From Xanthomonas indica (GTDB taxonomy: Bacteria; Pseudomonadota; Gammaproteobacteria; Xanthomonadales; Xanthomonadaceae), in assembly GCF_040529045.1 (NCBI RefSeq), contig NZ_CP131914.1:3766501-3830500 (forward strand): a stretch of DNA of 64,000 bases, in the 5' to 3' direction. The translations under genes and the position numbers were made by a program. Below the pieces are notes generated by a model that did not search any database, was not told where the DNA came from, and saw only the letters and a list, made by a program, of their open reading frames with translations. Below are positions 33,040-41,658 of the stretch, in pieces; position 1 is the stretch's first letter, and every line of letters begins with the position of its first letter.

Positions 33040-35337
33040 ATGACCTCTCCGATCAAGCGCCGCAAACACACCGTGACCCGCCAGGCCGCGGCACCGACGA
33101 CCCTCACCACCGCCATGCTGCTCGGCGGGCTGAGCCTGCTCTCCTCCGCGCACGCGGCGGCGGCCGACCAGCCCACGACGCTGGACCAGGTCGACGTGCA
33201 GGCCCAGCGCGCCAAGCGCTACCTGGTGGAAGTGCCGGATTCGCCGAAGTTCACCCAGCCGCTGATCGACACCCCGCAGACCCTCAACATCATCGGCAAG
33301 GACCTGTTCAACGAACAGGGCGCCACCACCCTCACCGAAGCGCTGCGCAACAGCCCCGGCGTGGGCACGTTCTATGTCGGCGAGAACGGCAATACCAGCA
33401 CCGGCGATGCGATCTACATGCGCGGCTTCGACAGTTCCAGCAGCATCTTCGTCGACGGGCTGCGCGACCTCGGTTCGATCTCGCGCGACGTCTTCAACAT
33501 CGAGCAGATCGAGGTCGAGAAAGGCCCGGCCGGCACCGACAACGGGCGTAGCGCGCCGACCGGCGCGATCAACCTGGTGAGCAAGCAGGCGCACCTGGAC
33601 AACGCCAGCAGCGCCACGCTGTCCGGCGGCGACCATGGCCAGCGCCGCGCCACCGCGGACTGGAACCAGGTCCTGGGCGCCAGCAGTGCGCTGCGGGTGA
33701 ACGTGATGGGCCAGGACAGCGACGCCATCGGCCGCGACCATGTCGCCAACAAGCGCTGGGGCCTGGCCTCGTCGCTGGCGTTCGGCCTGGGCACCGAGAC
33801 GCGCTACCTGCTCGACCTGCTGTACGTGAAGCAGGACAACGTGCCCGACGGCGGCGTGCCGACCATCGGCCTGCCCGGCTACAGCTCGCCGGATCCCACG
33901 CGGCCGTGGCTCGGCGGCGCCGCGCGCGTGGACAGCGCCAACTTCTACGGCACCCGCGCCGACCACGACGACGTGACCGCGAAGATGGCGACCTTCCGCA
34001 TCGAGCACGACGTGTCCGACACGGTCAAGCTGACCAATACCGCGCGCTGGGGCCGCAACGAACAGGATTACCTGCTGTTCGCGTTCATGCCCAACGCCGC
34101 CAACCTGCGCACGCCGAATCCGGCCGATCCGGCGACCTGGACGGTGGCGCGCAGCCTGCCGACCTTCAAGGACCAGCAGTACACCCTGCTCGCCGACCAG
34201 TTGAACCTGCGCGTGGACTTCGCCACCGGCGCGGTGCAGCACAACCTCAGCACCGGCGTGGAAGTCTCGCGCGAGGAGTTGCGCAGTTGGGGGCACAACC
34301 TCGTCGACCGCGCCGCCTGGCTGGCGGCCAATCCGGCCAACCTGTATGCGCCGGACTGGAACACCACGCCGCTGCGCACGGCGCGCAACGGCGCGCGCAG
34401 CCATGGCACCACCACCACCTACTCGGCCTACGCCTTCGATACGCTGAAGTTCGGCGACAGCTTCCTGGTCACCGCCGGCGTGCGCGCCGACCGCTACAAG
34501 ACCGACTTCGACAGCCTGGTCTGCACGTCCGCCACCTCCACCGCCGCGCCCTGCGCCACCGTGGTCGGCCTGGACACCGACATCGCCGACACGTTGTTCA
34601 GCTGGAAACTCGGCGCGGTCTACAAGGCCAACGAGGACGTGAGCGTGTACGCGAACTTCGCCACCTCGCAGCAGCCGCCCGGCGGCAGCACGCTGGAACT
34701 GAGCGCCTCGGCCAACAACGCCAACAACCCGCGCTTCGACCCGCAGAAGGCCAGGACTGCCGAGGTCGGCACGAAGTGGAACTTCCTCGACGACGCGCTG
34801 TTCGCGACGCTGGCGCTGTTCCGCACCGACGTGAACAACGAAATCGTGCAGGGCAGCGACGGGCTGTACTACCAGAGCGGCGAGAAACGCGTGCAGGGCA
34901 TCGAACTGTCGGCGGTGGGCAAGCTGACCGAGCGCTGGTCGCTGTCCAGCGGCTACACCAAGCTGGATGCGCGGGTGCGGCAAGGCACGACCGTCTCGCA
35001 GGACGGCAGTCAGGACCTGGCCTACACGCCGGACAGTGCGTTCACCGCCTGGACCACCTACACCCTGCCGTTCGGACTGACCGTCGGCGGCGGTGTCCGT
35101 TACTCGGGCGAGATGAAGCGCGGCCGCGACGGCGCGGTCGGCACGCCGGCGTTCGTGAAGTCGTACACGGTGTGGGACGCGGTGCTGAGCTATCCGGTCA
35201 ACGACCACGTGGCGCTGCGCCTGAATGCCTACAACCTGTTCGACAAGGACTACGTCGCCGCCATCAACAAGAGCGGCTTCCGCTACACGCCCGGCGCGCC
35301 GCGCTCGGTGCTGCTGACCGCCGAGGTCCGGTTCTGA
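33040..35337 (+). CDS. fiu: TonB-dependent catecholate siderophore receptor (Fiu-like)
   Basis: The 765-residue outer membrane receptor has a long signal region (to about SSAHAAAA). A TonB-box-like segment TLDQVDVQAQ follows. The plug domain has DTPQTLNIIGKDLFNEQGAT and LTEALRNSPGVGTFYVGENG. The 22-strand barrel ends LLTAEVRF with a terminal Phe, as for BamA-assembled porins. The N-terminus TSPIKRRKHTV and the plug motifs match Fiu-type receptors for monomeric catecholates. The next genes are piuC and apbE, an arrangement typical for iron-acquisition cassettes. Confidence 0.92.
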   Translation: MTSPIKRRKHTVTRQAAAPTTLTTAMLLGGLSLLSSAHAAAADQPTTLDQVDVQAQRAKRYLVEVPDSPKFTQPLIDTPQTLNIIGKDLFNEQGATTLTEALRNSPGVGTFYVGENGNTSTGDAIYMRGFDSSSSIFVDGLRDLGSISRDVFNIEQIEVEKGPAGTDNGRSAPTGAINLVSKQAHLDNASSATLSGGDHGQRRATADWNQVLGASSALRVNVMGQDSDAIGRDHVANKRWGLASSLAFGLGTETRYLLDLLYVKQDNVPDGGVPTIGLPGYSSPDPTRPWLGGAARVDSANFYGTRADHDDVTAKMATFRIEHDVSDTVKLTNTARWGRNEQDYLLFAFMPNAANLRTPNPADPATWTVARSLPTFKDQQYTLLADQLNLRVDFATGAVQHNLSTGVEVSREELRSWGHNLVDRAAWLAANPANLYAPDWNTTPLRTARNGARSHGTTTTYSAYAFDTLKFGDSFLVTAGVRADRYKTDFDSLVCTSATSTAAPCATVVGLDTDIADTLFSWKLGAVYKANEDVSVYANFATSQQPPGGSTLELSASANNANNPRFDPQKARTAEVGTKWNFLDDALFATLALFRTDVNNEIVQGSDGLYYQSGEKRVQGIELSAVGKLTERWSLSSGYTKLDARVRQGTTVSQDGSQDLAYTPDSAFTAWTTYTLPFGLTVGGGVRYSGEMKRGRDGAVGTPAFVKSYTVWDAVLSYPVNDHVALRLNAYNLFDKDYVAAINKSGFRYTPGAPRSVLLTAEVRF

Positions 35338-35357
35338 CCGACCGCACCTGCCAGTGC

Positions 35358-35389
35358 GCGGTGGACGCCCTATCCTGGGCGTCCACCGC
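35358..35389 (+). other. Perfect 13-base hairpin between fiu and piuC
   Basis: GCGGTGGACGCCC and GGGCGTCCACCGC pair perfectly around the loop TATCCT, ending 11 bases before the piuC start codon. There is no T-tract. It could stabilise the fiu message, reduce read-through, or partly occlude the piuC ribosome site (GGAG at 35391). Confidence 0.65.
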
Positions 35390-35400
35390 CGGAGCGCCCC

Positions 35401-36093
35401 ATGCTGCTGCACATTCCCGACATCCTGACGGCCGATGAGGTCGCGCGGTTTCGCCAGGCACTGCAATCCGCTGACTGGGTGGACGGCCGCGAGACCGTCG
35501 GTACGCAGGGCGCCCAGGTCAAGCGCAACCAGCAACTCGCCGATGCCTCGCCGCTGAAGCAGGACCTCGGCCAGGCGGTGCTGAGCGCCCTGGCGCGCAG
35601 CCCGCTGTACTTCGCCGCGGCGCTGCCGCTGCGCACCATCCCACCGCGCTTCAATCGCTACACCGGCGGCGGCAGCTACGGCCTGCACGTCGATGGCGCG
35701 GTGATGACCCAGGCCGCCACCGCCGCGCGGCCGGCGCTGACCGTGCGCAGCGACCTGTCCTGCACCCTGTTCCTCAGCGCGCCGGAGGAGTACGACGGCG
35801 GCGAGCTGCTGATCCACGACACCTATGGCGAGCACGAGGTCAAGCTGCCTGCGGGCGATCTGATCCTGTATCCGTCCAGCAGCCTGCACCGGGTGGCGCC
35901 GGTGACCCGCGGCGCGCGCCTGGCCTCGTTCTTCTGGGTACAGAGCCTGGTGCGCGACGCCGGCCGGCGGCAGACCCTGTTCGACCTGGACACCGCGATC
36001 CAGGCGCTGACCGCCAGCGGCGCGGACGCGGCGGCGCTGCTGCGCCTGACCAACGTCTACCACAACCTGCTGCGCGACTGGTCGGAGACATGA
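35401..36093 (+). CDS. piuC: Fe(II)/2-oxoglutarate-dependent dioxygenase PiuC (YbiX family)
   Basis: The 230-residue PKHD-type hydroxylase begins [20 protein letters not shown]. The double-stranded beta-helix core has the iron ligands HVD in [10 protein letters not shown] and a distal His in [20 protein letters not shown], where the Arg binds 2-oxoglutarate. [17 protein letters not shown] is a family block. It is usually co-encoded with Fiu/PiuA siderophore receptors, as here, and the substrate is unresolved in the family. It is probably co-transcribed with fiu. Confidence 0.93.
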   Translation: MLLHIPDILTADEVARFRQALQSADWVDGRETVGTQGAQVKRNQQLADASPLKQDLGQAVLSALARSPLYFAAALPLRTIPPRFNRYTGGGSYGLHVDGAVMTQAATAARPALTVRSDLSCTLFLSAPEEYDGGELLIHDTYGEHEVKLPAGDLILYPSSSLHRVAPVTRGARLASFFWVQSLVRDAGRRQTLFDLDTAIQALTASGADAAALLRLTNVYHNLLRDWSET

Positions 36094-36151
36094 GCGCGCG
36101 CGGCAATCGGAACGCCGCACACGCCATCGGCGCACGCTCGCGCGGCGGCGG

Positions 36152-37183
36152 ATGCAATCACGCCGGCGTTGCACCGCCGCGCTTCGTTGTCGCGTGAGCG
36201 GCCCCGCGTCGCCGCCGGCGATACGCCCCAGCGCCGGCATCGCCACGTTGCACGGCAGCAGCATGGGCACGCGCTGGAGCGCCAGGCTGCTGCCGCCCCA
36301 CGGCAGCGACCCGCACACGCTGCGCGCAGCGATCCAGGCGCAGCTCGATCTGCTGGTCGCGCAGATGAGCACCTGGGACGCGCAATCGGACCTCAGCCGC
36401 TACAACCACGCCGATGCCGGCACCTGGCACACCTTGCCCGGCGCGCTGGACACGGTGCTGCATTGCGCGGTGGAGGTGGCGCAACGTAGCAGCGGCGCCT
36501 TCGATCCCACGATCGGCACCGTGCTCGGCCTATGGGGCTTCGGCGCCACCGCCGGGAATCGGCGCGTGCCCGACGCCACGGCGCTGCGACAGGCCCGCGC
36601 CGCGGGCGACTGGCGCCGGCTGAGCGTCGACGCGCAAGGCCGCTGGCACCAGCCGGGCGGGCTGCAGCTGGATCTGTCGGCGATCGCCAAGGGCTACGGC
36701 GTCGACCTGGCGGTCCGGGCGCTGCAGGCGCGTGCCGTGGAAAGCGCGCTGGTGGAGGTCGGCGGCGATCTCTACGGCTATGGCCGTAAGCCGGATGGGC
36801 AGGCGTGGCGGGTGCTGCTCGAGGCGGCCCCGGAGGACGGCGTGCGCAGCGATGCACCGCCGCGCACGCTCGCGGCCGACGGCCTGGCGGTGGCCACCTC
36901 CGGCGACCGCTGGCACCACTTCGAACAGGATGGCCGGCGCTACGGGCACCTGCTGGACCCACGCAGCGGCCAGCCGATCGCGGCAACGCTGGCCACGGTC
37001 ACCGTGGCCGCCGCCGATGCCATGCGGGCCGATGCCTGGGCCACCGCGCTCGGCGTGCTGGGCGCCGAGGTGGGCCTGGCCTGTGCCGAGCGCGAAGGCA
37101 TCGCGGTGCGCTTTCTGCTGCGCCAGGACGGTGGCGTGCAGGAACGGCGCAGCAGCGCCTTCGCCGCGCTGGCGCAGGCCTGA
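36152..37183 (+). CDS. apbE: FAD:protein FMN transferase (ApbE family)
   Basis: The 343-residue frame contains the ApbE fold: HGSSMGTRWSARL, STWDAQSDLSRYNHA, SSGAFDPTIGTVLGLWGFGA, LDLSAIAKGYGVDLAVRAL and LVEVGGDLYGYGRKP, then AVATSGDRWHHFEQDGRRYG. It attaches FMN to a threonine of flavoproteins using FAD and Mg2+. The start is uncertain between ATG 36152 and GTG 36194. No lipobox is visible, so it may be cytoplasmic, unlike most ApbE proteins. No PepSY reductase gene, a common partner in iron cassettes, is in the immediate vicinity. Confidence 0.88.
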   Translation: MQSRRRCTAALRCRVSGPASPPAIRPSAGIATLHGSSMGTRWSARLLPPHGSDPHTLRAAIQAQLDLLVAQMSTWDAQSDLSRYNHADAGTWHTLPGALDTVLHCAVEVAQRSSGAFDPTIGTVLGLWGFGATAGNRRVPDATALRQARAAGDWRRLSVDAQGRWHQPGGLQLDLSAIAKGYGVDLAVRALQARAVESALVEVGGDLYGYGRKPDGQAWRVLLEAAPEDGVRSDAPPRTLAADGLAVATSGDRWHHFEQDGRRYGHLLDPRSGQPIAATLATVTVAAADAMRADAWATALGVLGAEVGLACAEREGIAVRFLLRQDGGVQERRSSAFAALAQA

Positions 37184-37372
37184 GCGCAGCGCGCTGCTCC
37201 ACGCGCCGCGGTCACGAGGCACACCCGTCACCGCGCGACAGACCGCGCCGGCGCGTGCCGGACGACACGCCGCTACCCCGCCTTTGGAGGCTGCGGTGAC
37301 AACTGCGGGCTCTGCTTCTGCGGCGGCGACGCCAGGCGTGCCACACCACCACACCTTCATGCCGTCACGCCC

Positions 37373-38101
37373 TCAGCGCGCGGCCGGCAGCCCCATGCGC
37401 TGCAGTTCGAACACATAGCCCTTGCCGCGCACCGTGCGGATCCATTGCGGCACCAGCGGGTCGTCGCCGAGCTTCTGGCGCAGCCGCGAGACCTGCAGAT
37501 CGATGCCGCGGCTGCCCGCCACTGCGCTGGCCTCGCCGTCGCCCAGCGCCGTCCGCAGCACTTCGCGGCTGAGCACCTCGCCCGGCTGTTCCAGGAACAC
37601 CGCCATCAGCCGCAGTTCGCCCGGCGACAGCGGGATCGTCCGTCCGTCCGGCGCCACCGCCTGGTGACGCGCGGCATCGACCTGCCAGCCGCCGTGCGCG
37701 GCCGGCGGTGGCTGCGTCGCACGCACCCGGCGCAGCACGGCGTTGAGCCGCGCTACCAGTTCGCGCAGGTCGGGCGGCCGCACCAGGAAGTCGTCCGCAC
37801 CCAGATCCAGCCCGATCACCCGGTCCACCGGTTCGGCGCGGTCGGCCATCATCACGATGGCGATGTCGCCGCGGTCGCGCAGTTGCCGGCACAGGCGCAG
37901 GCCTTCGGCGCCGTCGAGGCCGGCATCGAGGACCACCGCGTCGTAATGCCCGGCCGCCAGTTGCGCCTGCAGGTGCGGCGCGCTGTCGGCGTCGTGCGTC
38001 TGCAGGTTGAAGCAGGCCAGGTAATCGCGGATCCGGTCGCGCAAGGCCGCGTCCGCGTCCGCTACCAGGATTTTTGCCAACCACCTGTTGTCCGAGAGCA
38101 C
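37373..38101 (-). CDS. OmpR-family response regulator with degenerate receiver, no adjacent kinase
   Basis: The 242-residue product has an N-terminal receiver with Asp59 at the phosphorylation position (YDAVVLDAGLDG). Other signature residues are changed. The acidic pair reads ADADAAL, with Ala16 in the place of the second acid. The switch Thr/Ser is Ala86 in IVMMADRAE. The invariant Lys is Arg108 in GADDFLVRPP. The C-terminal winged helix is intact (LSPGELRLMAVFLEQPGEVL, SREVLRTAL, RGIDLQVSRLRQKLGDD, WIRTVRGKGYVFE). No histidine kinase gene adjoins it. It may act without phosphorylation. The gene is convergent with apbE. Confidence 0.88.
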   Translation of the reverse strand: MLSDNRWLAKILVADADAALRDRIRDYLACFNLQTHDADSAPHLQAQLAAGHYDAVVLDAGLDGAEGLRLCRQLRDRGDIAIVMMADRAEPVDRVIGLDLGADDFLVRPPDLRELVARLNAVLRRVRATQPPPAAHGGWQVDAARHQAVAPDGRTIPLSPGELRLMAVFLEQPGEVLSREVLRTALGDGEASAVAGSRGIDLQVSRLRQKLGDDPLVPQWIRTVRGKGYVFELQRMGLPAAR

Positions 38102-38197
38102 CTGTCGGCTTCCGCTGAGCGGCCCGGATGGCCGCGCCCGCGCATTGGACGCGGTCGGCGCCGACGCCGCAAGACCCGCGCGCGGGGTCGCGCAGGC

Positions 38198-38806
38198 TCA
38201 GTCCGTGGGCGTCGGCGCGGCCTCGATACGCATCGCCAGCAACTCCCCACCCCCGCTCAAAGCGAAGCGGCGCCTGGCATCGGCGGCCAACCAGGCGCTG
38301 TCGCCGGCCGCCAGTGGCGGCAGTCCGCTGGCCGCATCGAACTGCGCTTGCCCTGCCAGAAGATGAACGGCCCAGGCGACGCCGGGTTCGGCGAAGAACA
38401 ACATCGGCCCGACCAGCGGCCGGTGCAGCAGTTGCGTGCGCAGCCGGTCACGTCGCCACATGAGGTTGAAATCGTGGGTCGGCCCGTCCAGCAACTCGCC
38501 GCGCAGCGGCCGCTCGCCGGCGAAGCGCAGGCGCGCATACGGGTCCTGCAGCACCTGCTCCTCGCCATCGTCGAAGCGCAGGCGCACGCCGTTGCCGCGC
38601 AGCAGGACCAGTTCGCGGTCGATCCCGGGGAAGGCGGAGAACGCGGCATCCTGCTCGATCTCGGCGATGGACAGGCGCAGCAGCCAGTCGTCGCCGGATG
38701 CCGGCAGGCGCAGGATCTCCCGGGTCCAGCCCAGGCCATTGCGCCAGCGTTCGCGGCGATACGCGTTGGCGGGAATCACCCGCGCGGGCAGCATGTACCG
38801 GTCCAT
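38198..38806 (-). CDS. HutD family protein
   Basis: The 202-residue bicupin-like protein of the HutD/Ves family contains VIPANAYRRERWRNGLGWTR, IAEIEQDAAFSAFPGIDREL, VLLRGNGVRLRF and PTHDFNLMWRRDRL, which match the family. HutD is thought to buffer histidine utilisation by binding urocanate-pathway metabolites. No hut genes are in this window, so the role here is open. The start is the ATG at 38806, and an internal ATG at 38794 is also possible. Confidence 0.85.
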   Translation of the reverse strand: MDRYMLPARVIPANAYRRERWRNGLGWTREILRLPASGDDWLLRLSIAEIEQDAAFSAFPGIDRELVLLRGNGVRLRFDDGEEQVLQDPYARLRFAGERPLRGELLDGPTHDFNLMWRRDRLRTQLLHRPLVGPMLFFAEPGVAWAVHLLAGQAQFDAASGLPPLAAGDSAWLAADARRRFALSGGGELLAMRIEAAPTPTD

Positions 38807-38885
38807 CCGCACATTCTGCACGATCGCGGCATCGGCGCCTGTCCCCGGCCAGCCGGCAGGGCCACGCAAGACGCGCCATGGCCCC

Positions 38886-38932
38886 AAAAAAAACATCGCC
38901 CGGCTGCACGTCACTGTGCAACGCCGGGCGAC
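38886..38932 (-). terminator. Rho-independent terminator of the ComEA-like gene
   Basis: Read on the minus strand, TCGCCCGGCG-TTGCAC pairs with GTGCAGCCGGGCGA around a short loop and is followed by eight T (the A-run at 38886-38893 on the plus strand). It lies about 100 bases after the ComEA-like stop codon, so it probably ends that transcript. Confidence 0.8.
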
Positions 38933-39036
38933 GATGTACCTCCCTGTCGGCTTCCTGCCTTCCCCCTTCGCGTCCTGCTCAGTGAGGCTGCGGCCGCGCG
39001 TCCAGCGCCGGCCCTATCCTTTCGTTGCAAATCCCT

Positions 39037-39369
39037 TTAACGCCTTTCCACCGGCTTGGCAGCTGCCTGCTTGGCGGCTGTCGGCGCGGGTGCCTTCGTG
39101 GCGCCCACATCGATCCGGTCGCGGTTCCGTTCGACCGTCTTGAGTCCGATGCCTTTCACCAGGGCCAGTTCCTCGGCGCTCTTGAAAGGTCCGTGCGCCT
39201 GCCGGTAGTCGACGATCGCCTGAGCCTTGGAGGCTCCCACGTTCACCAACACCTGGTCGATTTCCTCCGCTCCAGCGGAGTTGATGTTGACCTTGTCCGC
39301 GGCGAGCGCGGAACCGGACAGCATCAGGGCAACGACCAGCGACTTCAGGACCACGATAAAAGACTGCAT
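39037..39369 (-). CDS. ComEA-like exported helix-hairpin-helix protein
   Basis: The 110-residue product has a signal peptide (MQSFIVVLKSLVVALMLSGS, then ALA) and a single helix-hairpin-helix DNA-binding domain, KVNINSAGAEEIDQVLVNVG, then GPFKSAEELALVKGIGLKTV. This matches the small ComEA proteins of gammaproteobacteria that pull transforming DNA into the periplasm. A Lys/Ala/Pro-rich tail follows. The start is the ATG at 39369, preceded by AAGGAG on the minus strand. An upstream extension of the frame lacks a ribosome site. Confidence 0.85.
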   Translation of the reverse strand: MQSFIVVLKSLVVALMLSGSALAADKVNINSAGAEEIDQVLVNVGASKAQAIVDYRQAHGPFKSAEELALVKGIGLKTVERNRDRIDVGATKAPAPTAAKQAAAKPVERR

Positions 39370-39499
39370 GGCAACGCTCCTTGTGACTTGGATGGGGACT
39401 TCGCCGGCCTTTCCTGCCGGCGTGGTCAGCATCGCTCGCCACATGGGTACAGCCTATCGTCGGAGCGCGTCACAAACAGCAGGTAAACGGCGCGTCGAC

Positions 39500-39555
39500 G
39501 TGTAGGAAAAACCCTACACCGGCACCGGGGCGTAGAATGACTGCACACGTGTGCA
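39500..39555 (+). promoter_or_regulatory. Promoter region with two inverted repeats before the M20 peptidase gene
   Basis: GTGTAGG/CCTACAC (7-base arms, 6-base A-rich spacer, 39500-39519) precedes a good -10 hexamer TAGAAT at 39533-39538. A perfect 14-base palindrome TGCACACGTGTGCA (39542-39555) follows just downstream, about where transcription would start. The arrangement suggests two regulator sites around one promoter. The regulators are unknown. Confidence 0.5.
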
Positions 39556-39573
39556 ATCACTTCGGAGTTTTTC

Positions 39574-41064
39574 ATGGACAGTGCCAAGATCGACCGTTTC
39601 CTGAGCGAAAAGTGGGATGACGACATCGTCCCGCAACTGGTCGATTACATCCGCATCCCCAATAAATCGCCGATGTTCGACGCCGATTGGGTCGCGCACG
39701 GCTACATGGCCGATGCGGTGGCGCTGATGGAGCGCTGGGCGCGGGCGCAGGCGATCCCGGGCCTGCAGGTGGAGGTGGTGCAACTGGAAGGCCGCACTCC
39801 GTTGATCTACCTGGAAGTGCCGGCCAGCAGCGAGGCGACCGGCGAGGACACGGTGCTGCTGTACGGGCACCTGGACAAGCAGCCGGAAATGTCCGGCTGG
39901 GACGCCGACCTGGGCCCGTGGACCCCGGTGCTCAAGGGCGACCGCCTGTACGGCCGCGGCGGCGCGGACGACGGCTACGCGCTGTTCGGTTCGCTGGCGG
40001 CGATCCAGGCGTTGCAGGACCAGGGCATCCCGCACGCACGCTGCGTGGTGCTGATCGAGGCCTGCGAGGAATCGGGCAGCTACGACCTGCCCGCCTACGT
40101 CGACCACCTGGCGGCGCGGATCGGCAAGCCCTCGCTGGTGGTGTGCCTGGATTCGGGCTGCGGCAACTACGAACAGCTGTGGTGCACGACCTCGCTGCGC
40201 GGTTTGGCCGGCGGCAACTTCAGCGTCAAGGTGCTCAGCGAAGGCGTGCATTCGGGCGACGCCTCCGGCGTGGTGCCGTCGAGCTTCCGCGTGCTGCGCG
40301 ACCTGCTGTCGCGGCTGGAGGACGAGGCCACCGGCAAGATCAAGGTCGACGGCCTGTACGCCGAGATTCCCGAGGAGCGACTGACGCAGGCGCGCAAGGT
40401 CGCCGAGGTGCTGGGCGACGAGGTCTACAGCAAGTTCCCGTTCCTGCCCGGCATGCGGCCGATGCACGAGGACCTGTCCGAGCTGGTGCTCAACCGCACC
40501 TGGCGCCCGGCGCTGTCGGTGACCGGCGCCGACGGGCTGCCGCCGCTGGCCTCGGCCGGCAACGTGCTGCGCCCGGAGACCGCGGTGAAGCTGTCGCTGC
40601 GCCTGCCGCCGACGCTGGACGGCAAGCGCGCCGGCGAACTGCTGAAAGAGGTGCTGCTGCGCGACCCGCCGTATGGCGCCGAGGTGTCGCTGGCGCTGGA
40701 GAAATCCTCCTCCGGCTGGAACGCGCCGGCACAGTCGCCATGGCTGACCGACGCGATCGAATCGGCCTCGCAGGCGGCCTTCGGCAAGCCGGCGATGTAC
40801 ATGGGCGAAGGCGGCTCGATCCCGTTCATGGGCATGCTCGGCGAGAAGTTCCCCGGCGCGCAGTTCATGATCACCGGCGTGCTCGGCCCGCATTCCAACG
40901 CACACGGCCCCAACGAGTTCCTGCACATCCCGATGGGCAAGCGGGTCACCGCCTGCGTGTCGCGGGTGATTGCGGCCCACCACGCCGCCAGCCTGCGCGG
41001 CGAGACCACCGGCAGCGCCGCGGTGGCCGGCGGCGAGCAGCATGGCGGGCACGGCTGCTGTTGA
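39574..41064 (+). CDS. M20 family metallopeptidase (dipeptidase-like)
   Basis: The 496-residue cytoplasmic di-zinc peptidase has metal and catalytic motifs LLYGHLDKQPEMSGW (His, Asp), YGRGGADDGYALFG (bridging Asp), and EACEESGSYDLP (catalytic Glu pair). The dimerisation domain includes SEGVHSGDASGVVPSSF, and a late His lies in LGPHSNAHGPNEFLHIPMG. It is similar to ArgE/DapE-type dipeptidases. The last residues, GGEQHGGHGCC, form a His/Cys tail not needed for the fold, possibly a metal-binding appendage. A GGAG ribosome site lies at 39564-39567. Confidence 0.92.
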   Translation: MDSAKIDRFLSEKWDDDIVPQLVDYIRIPNKSPMFDADWVAHGYMADAVALMERWARAQAIPGLQVEVVQLEGRTPLIYLEVPASSEATGEDTVLLYGHLDKQPEMSGWDADLGPWTPVLKGDRLYGRGGADDGYALFGSLAAIQALQDQGIPHARCVVLIEACEESGSYDLPAYVDHLAARIGKPSLVVCLDSGCGNYEQLWCTTSLRGLAGGNFSVKVLSEGVHSGDASGVVPSSFRVLRDLLSRLEDEATGKIKVDGLYAEIPEERLTQARKVAEVLGDEVYSKFPFLPGMRPMHEDLSELVLNRTWRPALSVTGADGLPPLASAGNVLRPETAVKLSLRLPPTLDGKRAGELLKEVLLRDPPYGAEVSLALEKSSSGWNAPAQSPWLTDAIESASQAAFGKPAMYMGEGGSIPFMGMLGEKFPGAQFMITGVLGPHSNAHGPNEFLHIPMGKRVTACVSRVIAAHHAASLRGETTGSAAVAGGEQHGGHGCC

Positions 41065-41068
41065 GAGG

Positions 41069-41099
41069 CCGGGATTGGGGAGTCGGGATTGGGGATTGG
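41069..41099 (+). repeat. Single GGGATTN repeat arm, copy 8
   Basis: CCGGGATTGGGGAGTCGGGA-type units begin 5 bases after the M20 peptidase stop and end in GGCGGAGCCGG. No reverse-complement arm follows before the next gene. The rest of the gap to 41306 shows no gene. Confidence 0.65.
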
Positions 41100-41306
41100 C
41101 GGAGCCGGTTTCCTGGCTGCCTGACTTCCCTGGTTTGCTGCAGGAGAGGCGTCGGTCCAAACGCGACGCCTCATCCGTGGCGTGATCGCTGGGTAGCGTG
41201 AGCGGCCAGCCCCGTTGGGCTGGGCCGCCTGCGCGGCGCACGCAAGCATCGACGCCATCACCGTCGATCTGGCACGATCCGACGCTGATTCCCCTCCGCG
41301 TCCGGA

Positions 41307-41585
41307 ATGCTCTCCATGCACACTCTGTTCGGCAGCGACAGCTGGCTCTACATCATCCTGGTGGGCTTCGTGGTCGGCCTGCTGGCGCGTTTCCTCGGCC
41401 CCAGCAGCGGGCGCTCCGGCTGCCTGTTCACCGTGCTGCTGGGCATCGCCGGCGCGTTGCTGGCCGGCTGGTTCGGCCACTACATGGGCTGGTACAGCCG
41501 CGGCGAGCCGGCGGGCTTCCTCGGTGCGCTGCTCGGCGCCATCGCCCTGCTCGCCTTGCTGCGGCTGTTCTCCAGCAAACGCTGA
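41307..41585 (+). CDS. GlsB/YeaQ/YmgE-type small membrane protein
   Basis: The 92-residue product has three glycine-rich hydrophobic helices: YIILVGFVVGLLARFL, CLFTVLLGIAGALLAGWFGH, and GFLGALLGAIALLALLRLFS. This is the transglycosylase-associated (GlsB/YeaQ/YmgE) family, whose members are linked to stress responses, with unknown mechanism. An alternative start is ATG 41316. It precedes amgK on the same strand by 73 bases but is probably unrelated in function. Confidence 0.8.
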   Translation: MLSMHTLFGSDSWLYIILVGFVVGLLARFLGPSSGRSGCLFTVLLGIAGALLAGWFGHYMGWYSRGEPAGFLGALLGAIALLALLRLFSSKR

Positions 41586-41658
41586 GGCACGCGGCGCCGC
41601 TCGCCATGGCGGCGGCGCCCGTTTACGCTGTGCGGCTCGTTTCCGCCACAGCCTGCCG

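Noticed and set aside
32548-36372. Long minus-strand open frame opposite the iron cassette
   Set aside because: Its composition is that of an antisense shadow, and the plus strand carries well-recognised fiu, piuC and apbE genes. It also runs through the 17-base C-tract without any recognisable domain.
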